Shown piece by piece: positions 1 to 8,285 of a stretch of DNA of 64,000 nt. Made by a program: the position numbers and the translations under genes. A model generated the notes under the pieces. That model was not told the DNA's origin and did not search any database. It saw nothing but the letters and a program-made list of their open reading frames with translations. How positions within the stretch are numbered: the stretch's first letter is position 1; each line of letters opens with the position of its first letter. Source of the stretch: Pseudomonas asuensis (GTDB taxonomy: Bacteria > Pseudomonadota > Gammaproteobacteria > Pseudomonadales > Pseudomonadaceae); contig NZ_BMNW01000001.1 of assembly GCF_014646755.1 (NCBI RefSeq), positions 452,039 to 516,038 on the forward strand. The letters run 5' to 3'.

Positions 1-820
1 AGACGAACGACAGGGCAATCAGCAGTCCACCCGCCACCACCATGGGTAGCATGTAAGACACACCGGTCAGCAAATGCTTGTAGACGCCAGTCTTCTCTTT
101 CTTTGCGCCTGCCTTCGCCTGTCCGGAAGACGAAGCTGCGGCAGCGCCGCCTAGAACCTCACCCTCTGCCAGCGCACGCTTGAGCGTGGCTTCAGGTTGT
201 TTGAGAGCAACACCCGTGCCGCAACGAAATACTTTCTTGCCTACAAAACGATCTGTGTTGACTTCAATATCCGTTGCCAGAAGAACCGCATCGGCCTCCG
301 CAATCGCTTCGGCGCTGAGTGGGTTACGTGCGCCTACAGACCCTTGTGTTTCCAAATCCAGTTTATAGCCCAACTTCTTGGCCGTCTGAATCAATGCTTC
401 AGCCGCCATAAAGGTATGTGCAACGCCGGTTGGGCACGCTGTGATTGCCACCAGCCTGGGCTGCTTGGCCGGTATGGTCGCTGCATTGGTACGTTCAGGC
501 TCGGCACTGGCTTCGTACACCTTGGCCTCACGCTCGGCACGCTGCAAGAAAGCGTCTACGTCCCGCAAGGCTTCGGCCGGGGTTGCCCGGTATACACGCT
601 TACCCACGAAACGGCGCAGGTCTACTGCACCGGTATGCACAACGACAACCAGCTCGGCCCGAGCAATCTGATCGTCCGTTAGCAGGGTTGCCTCAGGGCC
701 GTCGTGGATTTCAACACTGGTTTTCCAGCCTCGGCGCTGCGCGGCAGCATCCAAGAGTCGTGCACTAAGCACGCTGGTAACCATACCCGTTGGGCAGGTT
801 GTAACAATTGCGATATTCAT
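1..820 (-). CDS. fruA: PTS fructose transporter subunit IIBC (FruA), partial, N-terminal part
   Basis: Inner-membrane permease component that imports fructose and phosphorylates it to fructose-1-phosphate. About 273 N-terminal residues are visible; the rest lies beyond the left edge. The start (MNIAIVTTCPTG) opens a degenerate IIB-like domain. A second IIB domain carries the motif ACPTGVAHT, whose Cys129 is the expected phosphorylated residue. A charged Ala/Lys linker follows, and the first membrane segment (SYMLPMVVAGGLL) begins just before the edge. The gene starts 13 nt after fruK in the order fruB-fruK-fruA, the usual operon of pseudomonads. It depends on FruB for phosphate and probably responds to FruR. 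Confidence 0.95.
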   Translation of the reverse strand, partial: MNIAIVTTCPTGMVTSVLSARLLDAAAQRRGWKTSVEIHDGPEATLLTDDQIARAELVVVVHTGAVDLRRFVGKRVYRATPAEALRDVDAFLQRAEREAKVYEASAEPERTNAATIPAKQPRLVAITACPTGVAHTFMAAEALIQTAKKLGYKLDLETQGSVGARNPLSAEAIAEADAVLLATDIEVNTDRFVGKKVFRCGTGVALKQPEATLKRALAEGEVLGGAAAASSSGQAKAGAKKEKTGVYKHLLTGVSYMLPMVVAGGLLIALSFV

Positions 821-833
821 GAGATATCCCTGC

Positions 834-1775
834 TTATTGTTTTGTCATGACGTGAATGCTGACGCCGTTCGCCAGCTCTGCCAAACGGGCAGGATCATTG
901 ATGCCAAAGCCGATCTGGGTGACGGCCATGGCTGCAATAGCGGTGGCGTTGCGTAAGGCGTCCTGCGGCTGAAGTCCGGTGAGCAACCCGTGCGCCATAC
1001 CGGCCAGGAGCGAGTCACCTGCGCCTACGGTACTGGCTACCTTCACCTTGGGCGGGATAGCCTGCAAGGCGCTACCCGGCGTAAACCACCGAACGCCTTC
1101 GCTCCCCTGGGAGATCACTACATGCTCAACGCCCTGACTGGCCAGCTGAGCCGCCAACGCAGATTGCTCCTCGGCCGAATCGGCAGGTGCCGCGCAAGCG
1201 TCGGACAACTCCTCGGTATTGGGTTTGACCAGCCAGGGGCCAGCCTTGAGACCAGCCCGCAGCGCAGCGCCACTGGTATCCAACGCCACCCGCAGGCCCA
1301 ACCCTTTCAGCCGCTGAATCAATTCAGCGAGCCAGTCAGCGGTAATGCCACGCGGCAGACTACCGGCAACTACGGCCAGATCATGACCTGGTGCCACCTC
1401 GTCCAACGTACGCAGCAGCTGAGCTTGCGCAGCCTCGGTGACCCGTGGGCCTGGTCCGTTGATGTCTGTGATTCGCCCTGTCGTTTCGGCCAGCTTGATA
1501 TTGCTGCGCGTCTCACCGTCCACCCGAACAAAGGCGTCTTTAAAACCACGCGTGGCAAACAATTCCTCGAAAGGCTTGGCATTATCAGCGCCTAAAAAGC
1601 CCGTCACGGTCAGCGAATGACCGAGATCAGCCAGCACCTGGGCAACGTTCAATCCCTTTCCCGCTGCATGCATGACCACCGCTTCGCTACGGTTTACCTC
1701 TCCCAGATGCAACTCGGGCAGTTGTACGGTTAGGTCCAATGCGGGATTCAAGGTAATGGTCAGAACCCGGCTCAT
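834..1775 (-). CDS. fruK: 1-phosphofructokinase FruK
   Basis: Cytoplasmic PfkB-family kinase that converts fructose-1-phosphate to fructose-1,6-bisphosphate using ATP. The 313-residue length is typical. An N-terminal LTITLNPALDLTV and the C-terminal PfkB signature VGAGDSLLAG, with catalytic base Asp254, are visible, together with the glycine-rich GKGLNVA motif near residue 40. The gene lies between fruB and fruA. Its ATG overlaps the fruB stop by 4 nt, so the two are probably translationally coupled. Its substrate is also the likely inducer that releases FruR. Confidence 0.97.
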   Translation of the reverse strand: MSRVLTITLNPALDLTVQLPELHLGEVNRSEAVVMHAAGKGLNVAQVLADLGHSLTVTGFLGADNAKPFEELFATRGFKDAFVRVDGETRSNIKLAETTGRITDINGPGPRVTEAAQAQLLRTLDEVAPGHDLAVVAGSLPRGITADWLAELIQRLKGLGLRVALDTSGAALRAGLKAGPWLVKPNTEELSDACAAPADSAEEQSALAAQLASQGVEHVVISQGSEGVRWFTPGSALQAIPPKVKVASTVGAGDSLLAGMAHGLLTGLQPQDALRNATAIAAMAVTQIGFGINDPARLAELANGVSIHVMTKQ

Positions 1776-4654
1776 TGCATGGCCTCCACGCTCGTGCGTA
1801 CTTCATCTGCCGTAGCCAACTGCAAGGCTCGCTGTGCGCACGCCTGTGCAGCCACAAAATCCAGCTCACGCACACGCGCTTTAACCAGTGGAATGCTACG
1901 TGCCGAAACGCTTAACTCATCCACACCCAACCCCAAGAGAAGCGGAACCGCCAGTGGGTCAGCAGCCAACTCTCCGCACACGCCTACCCACTTGCCATGA
2001 GCATGGGCGGCCTGGACCGTCATATCGATCAGGCGGAGCACACTGGGATGTAAACCATCAGCCTCGCCTGACAGCAAGGGATGGCCACGGTCGATCGCCA
2101 ATGCATATTGAGTCAGGTCATTCGTTCCTACGCTAAAGAAGTCCACTTCCTGCGCCAGCACAGGTGCCAGCAACGCGGCAGAAGGCACCTCGATCATGAT
2201 GCCCACCTGCAGGTTGACCGCAGGGATCTCCAGCCGCAGACGATTGAGAATATCCCGCGCCTGACGCCACTCCTCGACCCGCCCTACCATAGGAAACATG
2301 ATTCTGAGCGGACGTCCTTCGGCGGCGCGGAGCAATGCCCTTAGCTGGGTTTCCAGAACCTCTGGGCACCTCAAGGTCAGGCGTATGCCGCGGATACCCA
2401 GGAAGGGATTCTCTTCGGCAGGGATCGGCATATATGGCAAAGGCTTATCGCCGCCTACATCCAGTGTGCGCACCACCAGCGGACGCCCATCCAACGCATC
2501 CAATACGCGCCGGTAGTCCTTTTCCTGAGTCGCCTCATCAGGCGCCGAATCATGACTCATGAAAACAAGTTCAGTACGTAGCAGGCCCACTGCCTCTGCG
2601 CCCTGTTCTACAACAGCGGCCGCATCCGCCGTATTGCCCAGGTTGGCAGCCACCTCGATACGGTGTCCGTCTCGGGTAACAGCAGGCTCAAAGCGCTTGG
2701 TCTCCGCCTCCTGTCGGCGACGTTCGCGCGCCTCGCGCTCTATACGCACCTGTTCAATGCGCGCGGAATCCGGCTCTACTTCAACCAAACCATGATCACC
2801 ATCAAGCAGCAGAACAGCTTGCGGCGCGAGCGCCAGCACCCGTGCGCCAGCACCTACCACTGCAGGAATGCCCAATGCCCGCGAGACAATAGCGCTGTGT
2901 GAACTGGCACCACCGCGTGCCGTCAGGATACCGGCCACACGGGCACGGTCCAGACGAGCCACATCACCTGGGCCAACCTCATCCATGACCAAAACATAAG
3001 GCTCGCTCGGCTCACTGGCCAAGCCAACACCGCATAGATGCCCCAGGACACGCCGTCCCACATCGCGCAAGTCAGCGGCACGCTCCGCCAGAAGCGCATC
3101 CTTTAGCGCCTCTTGTTGAGCGGCAGCCTCCTCGATCTGAGCATTCCACGCAGCGGCAGCACTGGCATTACGCTTTAGACGTATCTGTACGCCCTCACGT
3201 AGATCAGGATCATCAAGCATCTCCAGGTGGGTCAGGAAGATGTCTCGGATAGCCCCGGCTTCACTGCGTGCAATCAATGCATCGATTTCCGCTCTAACCG
3301 CCGCCAGCGCGGCCTCAAGCCGTTCAGTTTCAGCCGCAATCCCTTCGCCCTCGGCGGGAAAATCAAAGTGCTGCTGAGCAACAACATAAGCCGGACCGAC
3401 AGCCAGCCCTGGAGCCGCAGCAATCGCCTGTAAGGTATCGCCCGGCTTTAGTGGGGAGGTATCTTCCGCTCGGGCCAGAATGTTGGTTTCCACTGGCGCC
3501 GTCGTACGTGCCTGCCGGGTAGACGTATTGATAGGCTCAACCTCTTCACCCAACCCAGCCTTAACCGCAGCGACAAGGTCTGTGAGTGACGCTTCGGCAT
3601 CGGTCCCCGGCTCAGCCAGAAACTCCAGCACTTGGCCACGACGCGCGCCCAGTGCCAGCAGACGGGACAGACTTTTGGCCGAAACAGCCGCGCCGCCATC
3701 AACCCGAACGCGAATATCACCTGCTGAAGCCTTCGCCACGCGCGCCAGCTCCTTGGCTGGACGCGCGTGCAAGCCATGAGCATTGGCCAATACCACACTG
3801 GCGCTGGGCCAGTCTGGTGCAACTTCACCCCCGAGAGCTTCAAGCACAGCCCGGCTGGATGTTGCCTGACTAAGCTCCCGGGCACGACCCGCAATCAACA
3901 GATCGCACAAGCGCTCCAGCAAATCACGATGGGCCTCGCCAAGGCTGGCCAAACAAAACAGTCCTTTTACCGGTTGCCCGTCCAGCACTAATGGCTGCGC
4001 TGGCGTAACAAAAGCAAGGCCGGGCCGGCTTACAGCATGATCGCTATGCAACCACCAGAGCCCTTCGCCTAAAGGCAGAGGAACCTCCGTCTGGAGTACA
4101 CCTGCAAATCCAGGCTCAACGCATTGTGTTTTCTTTAGAAGACGAGCCCCTTCCCAAGCCAGCTCCTCCAAGTCGTCTGCTTCTACCTGCAAACGTACCA
4201 GTTGATCATCCAGCTCCAGTTCTTGAGGGGCACCATGCAACAATTGAACGATCGCCTCAGCACTCTCGGCACGGCGAATAGCCTCATCTAGCGAGTTTTC
4301 ACCTAAAGCCCGTGTCAGAAGCTGAAGAATACGGAGGTGCTCATCTGACTTGGCCGCAATTGCAATGGCCAGATAGGCGGTCTGCCCTTCTCCCCAACTT
4401 ACACCATTGGGGAATTGCATGATTCGTACGCCCGTTGTAAATACCTGATCACGGGTCTGAGGTGTACCATGGGGAATGGCAATACCCTGTCCAAGGTAAG
4501 TGGAGCCCTGGGCTTCACGAGCACGCAATCCATTGATATAACCAGGAGCAACAAGCCCGTCCGCTACAAGGGCCTCACCCAACAGGGCGAGCGCGCTATC
4601 CTTGTCGGCGGCATGCTGCCCCATACGAATATGCTGCGCATCGAGTTCGAACAT
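1772..4654 (-). CDS. fruB: Fructose PTS multiphosphoryl transfer protein EIIA-HPr-EI (FruB)
   Basis: Soluble fusion that carries phosphate from phosphoenolpyruvate to FruA. Domains in order are a fructose-type EIIA (His62 in AIPHGTP), a middle linker, an HPr domain (His296 in GLHARPA) and a full enzyme I from about residue 420 (His586 in GASSHSA, C-terminal PEP-utilising signature). The 960 residues match pseudomonad FruB. An in-frame upstream extension exists to 4762, but the ATG at 4654 (MFELDAQHIR) has GGAGGA just upstream and begins the EIIA domain, so it is preferred. The promoter should lie in the region shared with fruR, where a FruR-type palindrome is present. Confidence 0.96.
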   Translation of the reverse strand: MFELDAQHIRMGQHAADKDSALALLGEALVADGLVAPGYINGLRAREAQGSTYLGQGIAIPHGTPQTRDQVFTTGVRIMQFPNGVSWGEGQTAYLAIAIAAKSDEHLRILQLLTRALGENSLDEAIRRAESAEAIVQLLHGAPQELELDDQLVRLQVEADDLEELAWEGARLLKKTQCVEPGFAGVLQTEVPLPLGEGLWWLHSDHAVSRPGLAFVTPAQPLVLDGQPVKGLFCLASLGEAHRDLLERLCDLLIAGRARELSQATSSRAVLEALGGEVAPDWPSASVVLANAHGLHARPAKELARVAKASAGDIRVRVDGGAAVSAKSLSRLLALGARRGQVLEFLAEPGTDAEASLTDLVAAVKAGLGEEVEPINTSTRQARTTAPVETNILARAEDTSPLKPGDTLQAIAAAPGLAVGPAYVVAQQHFDFPAEGEGIAAETERLEAALAAVRAEIDALIARSEAGAIRDIFLTHLEMLDDPDLREGVQIRLKRNASAAAAWNAQIEEAAAQQEALKDALLAERAADLRDVGRRVLGHLCGVGLASEPSEPYVLVMDEVGPGDVARLDRARVAGILTARGGASSHSAIVSRALGIPAVVGAGARVLALAPQAVLLLDGDHGLVEVEPDSARIEQVRIEREARERRRQEAETKRFEPAVTRDGHRIEVAANLGNTADAAAVVEQGAEAVGLLRTELVFMSHDSAPDEATQEKDYRRVLDALDGRPLVVRTLDVGGDKPLPYMPIPAEENPFLGIRGIRLTLRCPEVLETQLRALLRAAEGRPLRIMFPMVGRVEEWRQARDILNRLRLEIPAVNLQVGIMIEVPSAALLAPVLAQEVDFFSVGTNDLTQYALAIDRGHPLLSGEADGLHPSVLRLIDMTVQAAHAHGKWVGVCGELAADPLAVPLLLGLGVDELSVSARSIPLVKARVRELDFVAAQACAQRALQLATADEVRTSVEAMQ

Positions 4655-4989
4655 TGAAATCCTCCATGGCACTACGAGCAACCGAAGAGCACTGTGCCTT
4701 TCTTGTAATGATTGTTTTAGCCTAATCGCATGTTGAACATCGACACTGGGCGATACAGACATAACAGCGATGAGACAATAGTGTGCTGAAACGTTTCACC
4801 AAAACAGAGTGGCACGTTACTCGATAATCGTTGATCCTTGAAGCACCGCACACAATAAAGGCCAACCCATTGCTTTTGATAACGGACTATCAGTTTTCAA
4901 ACATGGATTGACATCAATAAAAGGCAAGGTATTGCGGTCATAGATGTAAAACAGGCATGCCAGACCGCATGGCCACAAGAGGAATCGTT
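4655..4989. other. fruB-fruR divergent intergenic region (335 nt)
   Basis: No gene is seen in this gap. It must hold the promoters of the fructose operon (leftward) and of fruR (rightward), and it contains the palindrome at 4787-4798. I could not assign -35/-10 boxes with confidence. Confidence 0.7.
4787..4798. promoter_or_regulatory. Putative FruR/Cra operator
   Basis: TGAAACGTTTCA is a perfect 12-bp palindrome. It closely resembles the TGAA(A/T)CG-type half-site recognised by enterobacterial Cra and pseudomonad FruR. It sits 133 bp upstream of the fruB start and about 190 bp upstream of the fruR start. This is consistent with repression of fruBKA, relieved by fructose-1-phosphate. The assignment rests on sequence resemblance and position. 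Confidence 0.75.
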
Positions 4990-5985
4990 TTGAAACTTAG
5001 TGATATAGCCCGACTGGCAGGCGTCTCCGTCACTACGGCCAGCTACGTTATCAACGGAAAAGCCGACCAGCGGCGTATTAGTCCAGCCACCGTAACGCGC
5101 GTGCAACAAGTGGTTGAACAATATGGCTACCAACCGGATCAGCGCGCTGCGGGCCTACGCCGCGGGCAAACCCTGACCCTTGGGTTCATCCTGCCCGATC
5201 TGGAAAACCCCAGCTATGCACGGCTGGCCAAGCAATTGGAAATCAGGGCCCGGCTACGCGGCTACCAACTGCTGATCGCCTGTACCGATGACGAACCAGA
5301 CACTGAGCGACAACTGCTTTCGCTATTTCGCGCACGCCGCTGTGATGGACTCATTACCGCCAGCTGCCTGGCCGATGACGACACGCCCTATCGCCGCCTG
5401 CAAGCTGAAGGGTTACCTGTCGTAGCCGTGGACCGTCAGCTCGACCCAAGTCAGTTCTGCTCTGTCGTCAGTGATGACCGCACCGCCAGCACGCTTCTGA
5501 CAAAGACATTACTTGGTACGCCGCCACGAGAAATCGCACTGATCGCAGCTCGCCCCGATCTTGTTATCAGTCGTGAGCGCGCGGCTGGCTTCGAAGCAGC
5601 CCTGAAAGACTTTGAAGGCAAAAAATTGATCCTCTATGGCGAGCAGTTCAGCCGTACCTGCGGACGAGACCTGATGCTAGAGCTGATGAGTGAGCTAGGT
5701 CATATGCCGGATGCGATTATCACGACGGCATATGTGCTTCTGGAGGGCGTTTTCGATGTATTTCAAGAGCAGCCCGAAGGATGGCCTTCCCACCTGCGTC
5801 TTGCCACCTTTGGTGACGCCCAATTGCTCGATTTCGTGCCCATCAAGGTAAACGGTCTCTATCAGCAACATGAACTGATTGCAGAACAGGCTCTGAGCCT
5901 TATGCTGGATGCTATTGAATCCCAGCATTACACGCCCGGTGTCCATGCCATTCCTCGACAACTCAAGACGCGCCACAAGGAATAA
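4990..5985 (+). CDS. fruR: Fructose operon repressor FruR (Cra family, LacI/GalR type)
   Basis: LacI-family DNA-binding regulator of fructose uptake. The N-terminal helix-turn-helix reads KLSDIARLAGVSVTTASYVI and is followed by a periplasmic-binding-protein-like effector domain. A longer reading frame starts at ATG 4957. Family members begin at (M)KLSDIARLAG, which here corresponds to TTG 4990, with AGAGGA about 6 nt upstream; TTG is therefore the preferred start (331 residues). The gene is divergent from fruB and 12 nt upstream of tatD. The domain layout predicts a dimer or tetramer that senses fructose-1-phosphate, as known for the family. Confidence 0.93.
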   Translation: MKLSDIARLAGVSVTTASYVINGKADQRRISPATVTRVQQVVEQYGYQPDQRAAGLRRGQTLTLGFILPDLENPSYARLAKQLEIRARLRGYQLLIACTDDEPDTERQLLSLFRARRCDGLITASCLADDDTPYRRLQAEGLPVVAVDRQLDPSQFCSVVSDDRTASTLLTKTLLGTPPREIALIAARPDLVISRERAAGFEAALKDFEGKKLILYGEQFSRTCGRDLMLELMSELGHMPDAIITTAYVLLEGVFDVFQEQPEGWPSHLRLATFGDAQLLDFVPIKVNGLYQQHELIAEQALSLMLDAIESQHYTPGVHAIPRQLKTRHKE

Positions 5986-5997
5986 CTCGCCCTCACC

Positions 5998-6786
5998 ATG
6001 TTGATCGATACCCACAACCATCTGGACTTTCCCAGTTTCGATGATGATCGGGAAGCCCTGCTGCAACATTGCCAGTCACTTGGCGTACAGCGCCAGGTAT
6101 TGATTGGTGTCGAGGAGTCCTTATGGTCACGGTTGTGGTCTACTGCTCTGGCCCATGAGCCACTCTATGCGGCCCTGGCCCTGCACCCTTGTTATCTGGA
6201 TGTACACCGAGAAGACGATATCGAGAAACTTAGGGCATGGCTGGATCAATGGGCTGGTCATCCCAAACTGTGCGCACTGGGCGAGTTTGGACTGGACTAT
6301 TACATCGATCAGCCTGACAAACCACGTCAGCAGGCCCTTTTTGAGTCGCACCTTGAGCTTGCTATCGAGTACGAGCTGCCAAGTTTATTACATGTTCGAA
6401 AAGCACATGCCGACGTCATCGCCACACTAAAGCGCTACAAGCCTCCAAAAGGCGGCATTGTTCATGCTTTTGCAGGCAGCTATGAAGAAGCGCGGGAATA
6501 TTTAAAGCTAGGATTCAAGCTGGGGTTAGGCGGCGCGCCCACATGGCCACAAGCCAATAGGCTGAGAAAGGTTGTACCCCGGTTGCCTCTGGACGGAATC
6601 GTATTAGAGACCGATGCACCTGACATAGCGCCCGCCATGTACCCAGGTATTCGAAACAGCCCTGTCCATTTGCCCGATATCTGCGCCGCACTGGCCGAGC
6701 TACTCAACATCACCTCGCAAGAGCTTGCCCAAGCCAGTACAGCCAATGCATGCGACTTATTTGGCTGGGATATCCAGGCACTCTAG
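5998..6786 (+). CDS. TatD family metal-dependent hydrolase
   Basis: TIM-barrel metallohydrolase of the TatD deoxyribonuclease family. Visible metal-ligand motifs are THNHLD (His6, His8), GEFGLDYY, LLHVRKAH, VHAFAGS and LETDAPD. The 262-residue length is normal. Family members act as Mg-dependent 3'-5' exonucleases or DNA-repair hydrolases; the exact substrate cannot be read from sequence. It begins 12 nt after fruR and is probably cotranscribed with it, a linkage with no evident functional meaning. It converges with ampE, 4 nt between stop codons. The YjjV-like subgroup is the best guess. Confidence 0.92.
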   Translation: MLIDTHNHLDFPSFDDDREALLQHCQSLGVQRQVLIGVEESLWSRLWSTALAHEPLYAALALHPCYLDVHREDDIEKLRAWLDQWAGHPKLCALGEFGLDYYIDQPDKPRQQALFESHLELAIEYELPSLLHVRKAHADVIATLKRYKPPKGGIVHAFAGSYEEAREYLKLGFKLGLGGAPTWPQANRLRKVVPRLPLDGIVLETDAPDIAPAMYPGIRNSPVHLPDICAALAELLNITSQELAQASTANACDLFGWDIQAL

Positions 6787-6790
6787 AAAG

Positions 6791-7624
6791 CTAGCGTCCC
6801 ACCAACGTCCACAGGGCCAGCAATACATACCAGAGCACCGCCGCCCTGACGAGCAGCTGCCATAATGTATCAAGGCCTTGGACACCTGCCTCAGCACTCA
6901 AGCCTACCGGCAGATCAGCCGCAGCGCGTCCGGCATCAGCCAGGAGCTTCGATGTTGCAATATCCCAATTCAGCCACTCCGACAGCGTTGCGCGGCTGGC
7001 ACACAGAAAATCGCCCACTAACGCAAAGCTGGCAGTAAGCAAGCGCGCGGGAAGCCAATCAAGTGCATGGCACAGCTGCTCGGCATGAGCACGCAAGGCA
7101 GGACTGCGCGCATGAGAGGCCGTCAACGCAACCAGCCGATAAGCCAGAGCCATCAATGGCCCTAGCAAGACATACCAGAAAATGACGGCAAAAAAGCCCT
7201 CATGACCTCGCCATAGGAGCTGCTCCTGCACGCGCATCAGCAACGCCTCAGGCGTTTCCGCGCGAATACCCAGATCCTGCTCTGCGCGTAAGGCGGCCAC
7301 CTCCAGATCCTCCCGTCGCCAGGCATCCCTGAAACCTGCCAGCGCCTGTCTAGGGTCATGTCGCCCCAGGCTATAGAGCAGCATCAGCACATGAACAGGT
7401 AACAACAGCCAGCCATAGGCGACCGGCTTGAGCACCGCCAACACCAGCGCCAATATGAGCAAAGGCACGCCGACAGCCACTATCAGCGCAAGGGAGGTCT
7501 GACGGCCGAGATGCAACTCCACCTCAGCCAAAAACGCATGCCACCAACCATCGGGCTGCAGACGCAACCGCCAGTGGGTAGTCCATATGATGCCTAATAG
7601 GAGCAATAGGCTCAGAAAGGTCAT
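6791..7624 (-). CDS. ampE: Regulatory signalling modulator AmpE, inner-membrane protein
   Basis: Integral membrane protein of the AmpE/CobD-like fold, encoded with ampD. The 277 residues contain an N-terminal transmembrane helix, further hydrophobic segments near residues 45-80, 140-165 and 200-215, and a C-terminal helix (VLWYVLLALWTL). Its start overlaps the ampD stop by 4 nt (ATGA), which indicates translational coupling. In pseudomonads the ampDE pair influences beta-lactamase induction through cell-wall recycling. The biochemical role of AmpE itself is not established. Confidence 0.93.
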   Translation of the reverse strand: MTFLSLLLLLGIIWTTHWRLRLQPDGWWHAFLAEVELHLGRQTSLALIVAVGVPLLILALVLAVLKPVAYGWLLLPVHVLMLLYSLGRHDPRQALAGFRDAWRREDLEVAALRAEQDLGIRAETPEALLMRVQEQLLWRGHEGFFAVIFWYVLLGPLMALAYRLVALTASHARSPALRAHAEQLCHALDWLPARLLTASFALVGDFLCASRATLSEWLNWDIATSKLLADAGRAAADLPVGLSAEAGVQGLDTLWQLLVRAAVLWYVLLALWTLVGR

Positions 7625-8181
7625 TTACCTCCTCCTGTCAAAGATGATCGATACCGCTGCCAGTCAAAGGCCGGACCGGGATCAGTCTTGCGACCTGGAG
7701 CAATATCGCTGTGCCCACAGATGCGGTCAGGTGTTATGGCCGGATAATGCCGAAACAAATCGCGGGTGAGTTTCTCTAGCACACGGTACTGTGTGTCTGT
7801 GTAAGGTTCGGTATCGGTGCCCTCTAACTCAATACCGATCGAGAAGTCGTTACAGCCTTCCCTTCCAGCAAAGCAGGACACACCTGCATGCCAGGCGCGA
7901 TCATCACAAGACACAAACTGCGTCACCGCTCCCGTACGCTCAATCAGAAAGTGGGCCGAAACCCTTAACGAGGCGATTTCCTGAAAGAAAGGGTGCTCAC
8001 TACAATCCAGCGTATTCTGGAAAAAAGGCTGTACCTTGCCCGTGCCAAACTGCCCGGGCGGCAGGCTGATATTGTGGATAACCAATAGTGAGATCTGCTC
8101 GCCTAAAAGGCGCTCGTTATAATTGGGGGAAAGGCAACGCTGAGCATGAGCCCACCACCCTGCTTGAAAATCTGGGTACAT
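7621..8181 (-). CDS. ampD: 1,6-anhydro-N-acetylmuramyl-L-alanine amidase AmpD
   Basis: Cytoplasmic zinc amidase that removes stem peptides from anhydro-muropeptides during murein recycling, which keeps the AmpR inducer low. Motifs VIHNISLPPGQFG (first zinc His), the WHAGVSCF region and GHSDIAPGRKTDPGP (second His and catalytic/zinc Asp) are all present. No export signal is visible, as expected for AmpD rather than AmpDh2/h3. The preferred ATG at 8181 (MYPDFQAGWW) has AGGAG 6 nt upstream; an upstream in-frame extension to 8199 is less likely. About 186 residues, typical length. Confidence 0.96.
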   Translation of the reverse strand: MYPDFQAGWWAHAQRCLSPNYNERLLGEQISLLVIHNISLPPGQFGTGKVQPFFQNTLDCSEHPFFQEIASLRVSAHFLIERTGAVTQFVSCDDRAWHAGVSCFAGREGCNDFSIGIELEGTDTEPYTDTQYRVLEKLTRDLFRHYPAITPDRICGHSDIAPGRKTDPGPAFDWQRYRSSLTGGGK

Positions 8182-8231
8182 AAGAACTCCTGTGAGCACT
8201 TAATGTAAAACAGAGCGGCAGAAGGGCCAAG

Positions 8232-8265
8232 AACACCGACCCAAACCAAACCCGTGATCGGTGTT
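8232..8265. repeat. Inverted repeat between ampD and the DUF1631 gene
   Basis: AACACCGA and TCGGTGTT form an 8-bp stem around an 18-nt loop, just past the stop of the DUF1631 gene on the minus strand. No U-tract follows, so a terminator role is uncertain. It may be a weak transcription end or RNA-stabilising hairpin. Confidence 0.4.
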
Positions 8266-8285
8266 ATGCACGCAAAGGAAGGTGA

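Noticed and set aside
990..1595. Long open frame opposite fruK
   Set aside because: It lies wholly inside fruK on the other strand and has no family resemblance; a shadow frame.
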